A DNA stretch of 64,000 nt from a bacterium. Lineage in GTDB: Bacteria > UBA10199 > 2-02-FULL-44-16 > JAAZCA01. How positions within the stretch are numbered: the stretch's first letter is position 1; every line of letters starts with the position of its first letter. Shown piece by piece: positions 58,280-64,000 of the stretch. The DNA lies in NCBI GenBank assembly GCA_041648665.1, contig JBAZOP010000003.1:1-64000 (forward strand). Reading direction: 5' to 3'. The position numbers and the translations under genes are program-made. The notes under the pieces are model-generated. The model was not told the origin of the DNA, searched no databases, and saw only the letters and a list, made by a program, of their open reading frames with translations.

Positions 58280-59266
58280 GTGATCAACGAAGCGGCACTT
58301 CAGCAATTTCTCAACCAGATCCAATCCGCCGCCAACGGGGCAGCGAAGATGGCCCGAGACGGCCTCGCCGCTGCGCAGGACGCGCGGGCCACGGCTGCGC
58401 AGCTCCGTGGTGAGCACGCGGAAGCACAGAAGAAGATGCAGGAGTGGGACTCCAAGGTTGGGGGTCTCAAGATCCGGTCTTCGGTCGGCGCGGGCATGGG
58501 GCGACCCGACCTCCTGATGATCGAGGACATCCCCGGTCGCCGGATCCCGTTCGACGTGATCGTTCCGCTCGGCATCCCCGCGAACCTGACAACGTCGGTG
58601 CCGGGGACCTATCAGGTCTCGATGGACGGGCCGTTCGTGGCGACGAGTCGGTTCGCCATCTTCGTGTCGAGCTACACGTTCCAGGTCACGGTCCAGTCTT
58701 CGACGACGCGGTTCGTGGGCCGGTCGTTCGGCAGGCAGAGGCCGATCAGCTCCGTGAACGACATCATGGACGCGATGAGCGGCTGGGCCAACACGAACTT
58801 CGACGCGGACACCTGGGCATGCCCGGCAACGCTTCCTCAAGAGGCGTCGATGGCGATCCCGGTCAACAAGTCCGGGTTCCGCACCATGGAAGGTGACTTC
58901 TACATCCAGGTGCGCGATCAGGCATACCCCCGACAGAACCAAGCCGTTCCGTCTGGCGTGTGGGCTCCTGGCTTCAAGCAGTCGATGGGCCTGTCGGTGC
59001 TCGACTACTGGGAGAAGGGCACGACGATCCAGATCGATGTCGAGCCCGCTCACGTCAACAACCCGCCCAACGGCAACATCGCATCGCTGTTCGGTACCTA
59101 TCCGTACCTGGACTCGCAGTACGACGTGCACGAGGGCATCATGTACCCGCCGTATGCGTGCACTGGCGTGACGAGCGATTCGGTCACGCGTAACCCGATC
59201 GGGACACTGATCTGCGGCTACCACGGCTTCCGGATCCTGCATCCCGCAGGCGTTGCGGTGAGGTAA
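58280..59266 (+). CDS. Structural candidate with coiled-coil start
   Basis: A 328-residue protein. The first 55 residues form a helix (FLNQIQSAANGAAKMARDGL), then a beta-rich body (IPFDVIVPLGIPANLTTSVP; FAIFVSSYTFQVTVQSS; TFMEGDFYIQV), ending with LHPAGVAVR. It could be a minor capsid or penton protein. GTG start after AAGGAG. No family recognised. Confidence 0.5.
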   Translation: MINEAALQQFLNQIQSAANGAAKMARDGLAAAQDARATAAQLRGEHAEAQKKMQEWDSKVGGLKIRSSVGAGMGRPDLLMIEDIPGRRIPFDVIVPLGIPANLTTSVPGTYQVSMDGPFVATSRFAIFVSSYTFQVTVQSSTTRFVGRSFGRQRPISSVNDIMDAMSGWANTNFDADTWACPATLPQEASMAIPVNKSGFRTMEGDFYIQVRDQAYPRQNQAVPSGVWAPGFKQSMGLSVLDYWEKGTTIQIDVEPAHVNNPPNGNIASLFGTYPYLDSQYDVHEGIMYPPYACTGVTSDSVTRNPIGTLICGYHGFRILHPAGVAVR

Positions 59267-59267
59267 C

Positions 59268-60041
59268 ATGGCCCAGTATCCCCCGGCCAACGTGTGCCCG
59301 GCCACCCCGGTCGGCCCGACTTCTGCGATGCCCGGCGGCGGGATCGCACCCGGAGACATCAAGCGAACGCTGGAGCTTGCGGGGCCGTTCTCTGCGTACA
59401 CGCGGCACCCTGAGCTTGAAGACTTCGAGCAGATGTTCCGCGTCGAGCCAGACGACAGCTGGTTCTCGGTCGATAGGTCACCGAACAGCCCGATCCAGTT
59501 CGAGATCGCGGCGGTGACGACGGGCGACAACCAGATGCTCTTCATCTACGACTACTCGGTGCAGGTGTTCGGCTTCTCCGGGATCAACGCTCACGACTTC
59601 GAGCCGTTGGAGGACGGGCGGCACTCGGGCGCGTTCGGCTACGTGCTCAGAATCAACGGACGGTCCCCCGGGGCCCTTCACTACCGGCTCGACCCGGTCT
59701 CCCCGAACCTTCGCCCGATCGCTATCCAGCTTCAGGGTGCGTGGCCGAACCCTACGGCCATCCCCGGGCCCGACCCGTACGCGCGGGCCCTCGCGGACCA
59801 GTTCGCGTCCTCTGCTGGCTTCGGCGCATCCATCCATCCCCAGAGCCCGGGGAGGTTCGGCGCGCACAACGCGAAGTTCACGCTGTTCGTACAGCCGAAT
59901 CAGGCCCTGGACGTGACAGGCGTGATCTTCAACATGATCGAGAGCCCCATCGCATTCATCCAGGCGAGACTCAGCGGCTACGTGTGCTCGGTCAACCTTG
60001 GCAACAAGATTCTGGCTGACATGCGATCCTGCCTGCGCTAG
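59268..60041 (+). CDS. Structural candidate, beta-rich
   Basis: A 257-residue protein with beta-type segments (IQFEIAAVTTGDNQMLFIYD; VQVFGFSG; AKFTLFVQPNQALDVTG). It starts 1 nt after the previous stop. It likely belongs to the capsid set, perhaps a vertex protein. No family recognised. Confidence 0.5.
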   Translation: MAQYPPANVCPATPVGPTSAMPGGGIAPGDIKRTLELAGPFSAYTRHPELEDFEQMFRVEPDDSWFSVDRSPNSPIQFEIAAVTTGDNQMLFIYDYSVQVFGFSGINAHDFEPLEDGRHSGAFGYVLRINGRSPGALHYRLDPVSPNLRPIAIQLQGAWPNPTAIPGPDPYARALADQFASSAGFGASIHPQSPGRFGAHNAKFTLFVQPNQALDVTGVIFNMIESPIAFIQARLSGYVCSVNLGNKILADMRSCLR

Positions 60042-60042
60042 T

Positions 60043-60070
60043 TTGGGATCTTCCGGCCCTGGTGTAGAAT
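60043..60070 (+). promoter_or_regulatory. Promoter for the 60139 gene
   Basis: -35 TTGGGA (60043-60048), 16 bp, -10 TAGAAT (60065-60070). The first suitable ATG is 60139, so a ~60 nt leader is expected unless a non-ATG start is used. Confidence 0.5.
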
Positions 60071-60138
60071 CGAGACTCCTGCGGAGGCAGCGCAAAAGCC
60101 CGAGCAGACCCTGGATCGATCTACATCGGGGCCACTTC

Positions 60139-61086
60139 ATGCAAACACCCGCATCGTCAGGATTCAATCTCACGCGCTGGTACTTCTACGCAGACGCGGA
60201 GAGTACGAAGCAGGCCGCGTGGTCCGTGGACAGGGACGCGCTGTACGTCGTGCGCTTCTTCGTCAAGAACTGGAGCCGGGAGTCGCAGCTCTCAACGAGC
60301 GGGGGAGCAAGCGGCAGCAGCTGGAAGCTGTTCAAGAACCTGTGCGGCGTTCTCGCGCGAAGCATCGAGCGGTACACGGTGCGCGGCGTGACGATGCTGC
60401 ATGTCGCGAAGATGACCGATCAGATCGGCGTGCTCGCCCCCCTCTGGAGCCTTGATCGTCTTGGATGGATGGACACGGACGAAGGCTCGTGGATCATCGA
60501 TCTGGTGATCAGGGCAGATGACGACCAGACCATCTTCAAGCCAGAACTCGGGGTATGGACCGCCGAAGTTGCAAAAGCGCTTGCGGGAGCAGGGTACCAA
60601 AGCCCTTCTGTCCACGTCATGGGCATCGTTACGCTTCATTGCGGACCGAGCACTTCGGTATGCAGGCTCAACACCCCACAGGACTCCACTCCGGAAATCA
60701 CAGCCGAGGTCGAGTCGTACTGGATGGGGATGCCAGACCTGATACGCGTCACGCTTCCGAAGGCGGAGCTGGATGCCGGGAAGACCGAGCCCCATACCGA
60801 GCTTCTCGACCCGTACGTGGACTGGTCAACGAAAAGGAGCTGCATCGGCTACGGCGGCGCGCAGTACGCTATCGGGCTTCACGACCACATCGGCCTGTAC
60901 GGCGAGCTGAAGCCCATCTTCGAGTGCTCTGGGACGAAAGAGACGATCCTGGACGACATCGCGAAGGCGGTGCCGAAGGCCGCTGCCACCGTGGCTGGCT
61001 TTTCGACGAGCCAGAAGATCGTGGTCGGGATTTTTGTCCTCGCGGGCTTCGTGATTGGAGTGAAATGGCGTAGAATGCGCGTATGA
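60139..61086 (+). CDS. Membrane-anchored structural candidate
   Basis: A 315-residue protein: a large soluble body of mixed beta type (LYVVRFFVKNWSRESQ; GVTMLHVAKMTDQIGV; ESYWMGMPDLIRVTLP), a C-terminal transmembrane helix (KIVVGIFVLAGFVIGV) and KWRRMRV. The C-terminal anchor plus body suggests a membrane-bound vertex or spike-base protein. The stop overlaps the next ATG (ATGA). Confidence 0.55.
   Translation: MQTPASSGFNLTRWYFYADAESTKQAAWSVDRDALYVVRFFVKNWSRESQLSTSGGASGSSWKLFKNLCGVLARSIERYTVRGVTMLHVAKMTDQIGVLAPLWSLDRLGWMDTDEGSWIIDLVIRADDDQTIFKPELGVWTAEVAKALAGAGYQSPSVHVMGIVTLHCGPSTSVCRLNTPQDSTPEITAEVESYWMGMPDLIRVTLPKAELDAGKTEPHTELLDPYVDWSTKRSCIGYGGAQYAIGLHDHIGLYGELKPIFECSGTKETILDDIAKAVPKAAATVAGFSTSQKIVVGIFVLAGFVIGVKWRRMRV
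61071..61076 (+). promoter_or_regulatory. Leaderless promoter -10 box inside the previous gene
   Basis: TAGAAT, 6 nt before ATG 61083, inside the end of the 60139 gene. No clear -35 was seen. Confidence 0.5.
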
Positions 61087-61508
61087 GTTGCCCATCCTGC
61101 ATCATGGCCCTATCCGGGACGGACGGTTTCGACCCCTCCCCTACCAAGAACACCGCCCTGGGCGCAGTGGTTGGCGCTGCGGCAGGCTTCCTGCTGGCCG
61201 GAAGGCGATACCGCTGGGCTGGCCTCGCCGCCGGGGCAGTTGCGGGCTATCTGCTGGCCCCAACCGTCGTGCAGAGGGTCGCCAGCGCCTCCAGCCGCCC
61301 CGCTGCGGCCCCCGCTGCCCAGCCCCCGCCTCCTGAGCTGCTGCCGCCAGGAGGACGGCCTCCAGCCGCCAAGCTGACATCTCAGGCGATCCGCATCATG
61401 CCCGCCACAGCCTTGCAGCCTCCGCCCGAAATCACGCAGCAGACCGAGACGGACTCGTTTCTGGATGAGTGGATGCGGGGGCCTGACTCGGGGCCGCTTT
61501 CGTACTGA
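61083..61508 (+). CDS. Small membrane protein with GY(x)AG hairpin
   Basis: A 141-residue protein. CPSC near the start, a membrane hairpin (GAVVGAAAGFLLAGRRYRWAG then LAAGAVAGYLLAPTV), then a Pro/Ala-rich tail. The hairpin pattern recurs at 39975, 45460, 46445 and 61523. The tail resembles a membrane-to-capsid linker. Confidence 0.6.
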   Translation: MSCPSCIMALSGTDGFDPSPTKNTALGAVVGAAAGFLLAGRRYRWAGLAAGAVAGYLLAPTVVQRVASASSRPAAAPAAQPPPPELLPPGGRPPAAKLTSQAIRIMPATALQPPPEITQQTETDSFLDEWMRGPDSGPLSY

Positions 61509-61522
61509 TCGGAGAATCGACC

Positions 61523-62500
61523 ATGGACCTGAAGTGCGTTGCAATCAACGTCGGTGCGGTAGCTCTCGGGGCGTATGCGGGGTACAGGTTCGTGCCCGGC
61601 CACAAGAAGGTTGGCGCTGCGGCGGGTGCTGCGGGAGGATTCGCGATTGCGTCCTTCTTGCTCGGCTGCAAGCTCTGGGATGAAACCCCGGTCATGGTCG
61701 CACTGCCTGCGACGCCTGAAGGTGTCCCGACGACGCCTCCGATCCTTCAAGCGATCAGCCCGGACGGAGCGCCGATGCTCACTCCCAAGCCGCTGATCGT
61801 TCCGGCGAAGACGTTCAAGCTGCCGTTGACGTTCAGCAAGACTGTCATGCCCACCCAGATTGCCCCGAGCGGGTCCGGGCTCTCCACACTCGTCGCGAGG
61901 TTGCAGGCCGGGATCGCAAGCGCGATGCCGGGGGCGAAAAAGGTCGCCGTCATCAAGCAGACGCAGCCCGTCAGCATCAAGCCCGCGGGAGTCATCACGC
62001 AAGAGCAGCTGTACAAGACTTGCTACGACGGGTGCATCGTCGAGCACAAGGGCCAGTGGAGCCCGAACATGTGGCTCTACTGCGAGAGGACATGCAAGGA
62101 GCAGACTGGCCTGCCTCAACCGGTCAGCCAAGTGCAAGGGGCGCAGATGAAAGACCCCGCGTGCATGAAGGCGTGCAGCGACAATAACCCAGCCGACTTC
62201 ATTGCCTCGGGCATGTGCAAAGACCGCTGTCCCGTGATCACCGTCTCGTCAGGGACGCTCTCCAATCTACTTGCGCGCGCCTCCGCGGTCCTGACGCCAT
62301 CGAAGACTACGGCTTCCCCGGCGGCTGTGCCCGCGTACGCCCCGAAGCAGACTCCTTCGGCGGTATCCACCACAAGCTCTGTGGTGGCTCCGTCCTCGAC
62401 GGGCGTGTTCCGTCTGGTTGCTGCCCCCACGACGAACACGTCGAAGACGAGCATCCCAGCTGGGACTTCGGCTGGGGTGCAGCCGGTGCCGGTGACCTGA
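61523..62500 (+). CDS. Twin-CX3C membrane protein with long tail
   Basis: A 325-residue protein. An N-terminal membrane hairpin (VALGAYAGYRFVPGHKKVG, AAGGFAIASFLLGC), a Pro/Thr linker, KKVAVIKQTQPVSI, then two twin-CX3C modules (KTCYDGCIVEH/CERTCKE, ACMKACSDNN/CKDRCPV) and a Thr/Ser/Pro-rich tail. Orientation is reversed compared with the 46-51 kb proteins: membrane first, Cys domain last. Confidence 0.65.
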   Translation: MDLKCVAINVGAVALGAYAGYRFVPGHKKVGAAAGAAGGFAIASFLLGCKLWDETPVMVALPATPEGVPTTPPILQAISPDGAPMLTPKPLIVPAKTFKLPLTFSKTVMPTQIAPSGSGLSTLVARLQAGIASAMPGAKKVAVIKQTQPVSIKPAGVITQEQLYKTCYDGCIVEHKGQWSPNMWLYCERTCKEQTGLPQPVSQVQGAQMKDPACMKACSDNNPADFIASGMCKDRCPVITVSSGTLSNLLARASAVLTPSKTTASPAAVPAYAPKQTPSAVSTTSSVVAPSSTGVFRLVAAPTTNTSKTSIPAGTSAGVQPVPVT

Positions 62501-62700
62501 TGCTGGGCGCTCTTCTCATGAACGGGCGGGTACAGAAGTACGCCAAGTTCGCGTTCGGTCTGAGAGGCAGCGACGTGCGCGACCTGGACAGCTACGGCAT
62601 CCCCGTCTGGTCGGTCGTGCTCGCATCGTTCGTCATCGGCGGCTACGTGACCCTGCGGTTCGCACCGAACTTTCTGGTGGGATGGGTGCGACCGAAGTGA
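62500..62700 (+). CDS. Small membrane protein
   Basis: A 66-residue protein whose ATG overlaps the previous stop (TGATG). One hydrophobic helix (VWSVVLASFVIGGYVTL) with basic start and end (KPK at the C-terminus). Function unknown. Confidence 0.5.
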   Translation: MLGALLMNGRVQKYAKFAFGLRGSDVRDLDSYGIPVWSVVLASFVIGGYVTLRFAPNFLVGWVRPK

Positions 62701-62711
62701 GAGGATAGGGG

Positions 62712-63404
62712 ATGCCCGGACTTCTGGAGTTCTTCCGATCGGCTATCAAGGGCGGCAACGGTGCCGGTGGCCCAGAGGACTTTCGTGCAGCTGCGAACCT
62801 CATCGACGGCGCAACGTTCGTGCAGCAGACCGTGAGTGCGCTGTCTGGCGAGCGCGCGCAGGCGCTGCTGTTCGAGGTGCTGCTTCCGTGGGCGGGGCAG
62901 GTTGCGGGCTTGGCCGTGAACAGATGGACCTCGATGCGATCGGGTCGGCGATCGCACTGCCGCCTTCAGGTGAAGGGTGAGCCGTGCCGCAGAGCGAGCG
63001 CCTCAACCTGCTTCGGTTGCGGCAAGCCCGTGTGTCTCGAACACGCGTTCGTCGGATCGGACTCGACGCTGGTGTGTTGGGAGTGCATGCGCGTCGGGGT
63101 GAACACCGCCGTCAAGGGGCGCAAGCATTCGGAGCATCAGCCGCCGCCCGAGAACTGGAACTGGGACAACTCCGCCGCTCCGTCTCCGGAGGAGCAGCAG
63201 AAGAAGGACATCGGCTGGGCATACGCAACCATCGGCGTGGCCGAAACAGCGACCGATGACGAGATCAAGTCCGCGTACCGCAAGGCGAGCGCGAAGTGGC
63301 ACCCGGACCGCGCGAAGGACCCGCAGGAAGCCAAGAGCCACGCGGAGATGTTCAAGTCGATTCAGCTCGCGATGCAGACCATCAGGCAGCAGCGCAACGT
63401 CTAG
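62712..63404 (+). CDS. Zinc-finger and J-domain protein
   Basis: A 230-residue protein. A helical N-terminus, then a cysteine-rich region near 83-125 (HCRLQVKGEPCRRASASTCF, GCGKPVCLEHAF, LVCWECMRVG), a B-box-like pattern, and a C-terminal J domain near 165-225 (YATIGVAETATDDEIKSAYR with KWHPDRAK, i.e. the HPD motif). It would recruit a host Hsp70 (DnaK), for example in virion assembly. Rare in phages. Confidence 0.75.
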   Translation: MPGLLEFFRSAIKGGNGAGGPEDFRAAANLIDGATFVQQTVSALSGERAQALLFEVLLPWAGQVAGLAVNRWTSMRSGRRSHCRLQVKGEPCRRASASTCFGCGKPVCLEHAFVGSDSTLVCWECMRVGVNTAVKGRKHSEHQPPPENWNWDNSAAPSPEEQQKKDIGWAYATIGVAETATDDEIKSAYRKASAKWHPDRAKDPQEAKSHAEMFKSIQLAMQTIRQQRNV

Positions 63405-63413
63405 GAGATCGCG

Positions 63414-63809
63414 ATGTTCTACAAACACCAAGCAATCCAGCCGACCCCAGGCCTCGCGTTCGAGGCCTTCGATCGCCGGTATCGCAACCCGATGATGCCC
63501 CAGCAGGCATACAGGCCGCGCGCGGCGGGCCCGGAGTTCCTGGCCACAGACGGGACCGACCACGCGTACATGACCGCGTTCCGGAGCCGCAACCCGGTGA
63601 ACCTTCGAGGCTTCGGGCTCGACGTGAACCAGCTGCTCGGGGATCAGGTGGGTCAGGTCATCGACGCGGCGATCGAGCGTAGCTGGCCCAAGATCCAGGT
63701 GAAGCTCAACGAGAGCCTCAAGCCCGTCATGTACATGCTCGGAGCCGCCGTCCTGCTTTCTGCCGCGGGCGCGACGCTGTCCTACCTCACGTACTCGAAA
63801 AGGGCTTGA
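63414..63809 (+). CDS. Membrane protein with LRGFG site
   Basis: A 131-residue protein. An LRGFGLD site near residue 63, then an amphipathic helix (IDAAIERSWPKIQVKLNES) and one transmembrane helix (PVMYMLGAAVLLSAAGATL) with a short basic tail (YSKRA). It looks like a cassette member from the 44 kb group. Confidence 0.6.
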   Translation: MFYKHQAIQPTPGLAFEAFDRRYRNPMMPQQAYRPRAAGPEFLATDGTDHAYMTAFRSRNPVNLRGFGLDVNQLLGDQVGQVIDAAIERSWPKIQVKLNESLKPVMYMLGAAVLLSAAGATLSYLTYSKRA

Positions 63810-63835
63810 CGGTTGCCCTAGCGACGTGAGACCTT
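63806..63835 (+). promoter_or_regulatory. Leaderless promoter at the window's end
   Basis: -35 TTGACG (63806-63811), 18 bp, -10 GACCTT (63830-63835), then 7 nt to ATG 63843. Confidence 0.5.
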
Positions 63836-63842
63836 TCGGCTC

Positions 63843-64000
63843 ATGTCGCAGCCCCCGCCGAAGGTCGAAACGCCTACCCCTTCCGCCGATACCTTGAACG
63901 ATAGCCCAGCCGAAACAATTCCCGCTCCTTCGCCTGCGGAAGCGCCGAAAGATGAGCTTGAGGCAATGGCCGAAGGGTGCGAGGCCAACCTCTCGATCAT
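63843..64000 (+). CDS. Pro-rich acidic protein (5' part only)
   Basis: Reads from ATG 63843 to the window end (52 codons): MSQPPPKVETPTPSADTLND and continuing Pro/Ser/Glu-rich to EAMAEGCEANLSI. It is the start of a gene that continues beyond the window. No function can be given. A leaderless promoter (TTGACG-18-GACCTT-7 nt) supports the start. Confidence 0.5.
   Translation, partial: MSQPPPKVETPTPSADTLNDSPAETIPAPSPAEAPKDELEAMAEGCEANLSI

Overview
The window looks like part of a large GC-rich double-stranded DNA bacteriophage or related virus (about 60-65 % G+C by eye). Evidence for a virus of a peptidoglycan-bearing bacterium: a phage-type recombination set (YqaJ exonuclease, DnaQ-like exonuclease, RecT, SSB), an AEP-type primase, a RepA-like ATPase and an SF2 helicase, four or more peptidoglycan-active or -binding proteins, lipobox lipoproteins, and a 30 kb block of apparently structural genes. 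No rRNA, tRNA, integrase or ribosomal protein genes were seen. The host cannot be named. The many leaderless promoters resemble those common in, for example, Deinococcus-Thermus and Actinobacteria, but this is weak evidence. I see no terminase, portal, HK97-type capsid or tail tape-measure gene in these 64 kb. Instead there are two tandem paralogous capsid-like proteins and many small single-pass membrane proteins, which would fit a tailless, membrane-containing virion. That is an inference and the genome continues beyond the window.

Layout. 1-1896 (minus): an HTH repressor-like gene and a long Cys-rich partner gene that leaves the window. 1897-1977: divergent promoters with overlapping inverted repeats. 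1978-5747 (plus): recombination operon with an embedded cell-wall hydrolase, ending at a convergent terminator. 5823-9243 (minus): dTDP-sugar genes (RmlC-, RmlA-, RmlB-like) and SSB. 9315-18520 (minus): membrane-anchored alpha/beta hydrolases, an NlpC/P60-like protein, a lipoprotein, holin-like small membrane proteins and a putative ADP-ribosyltransferase. 18528-23372 (minus): large coiled-coil and acidic accessory proteins. 23553-25086 (minus): NlpC/P60 hydrolase and an ECF-like sigma factor. 25632-26363 (minus): GIY-YIG nuclease. 26579-33102 (plus): replication operon and small conserved phage genes. 33123-41679 (plus): beta-rich and LamG-like adhesion proteins and another structural candidate. 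41705-44188 (plus): metallopeptidase, dual-specificity phosphatase and transglutaminase-like peptidase. 44237-53795 (plus): a cassette of modular membrane proteins. 53954-64000 (plus): a protamine-like basic protein, the capsid-like genes, further membrane proteins and a J-domain protein.

Two features tie the window together. First, at least 18 transcription units on both strands begin with a -10 hexamer 6-8 nt before the ATG, which predicts leaderless mRNAs, while internal operon genes carry ordinary Shine-Dalgarno sequences. Second, the 44-53 kb proteins are built from shuffled modules: an N-terminal GIF-type leader or LxGLG site, disulfide-rich twin-CX3C or peptidoglycan-binding-like domains, one transmembrane helix, and an Arg/His tail starting (A/P)NRRR. 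The same (A/P)N(R/K)-type basic motif recurs inside the 810-residue protamine-like protein, which suggests membrane proteins that carry wall-binding domains on one side and contact condensed DNA on the other.
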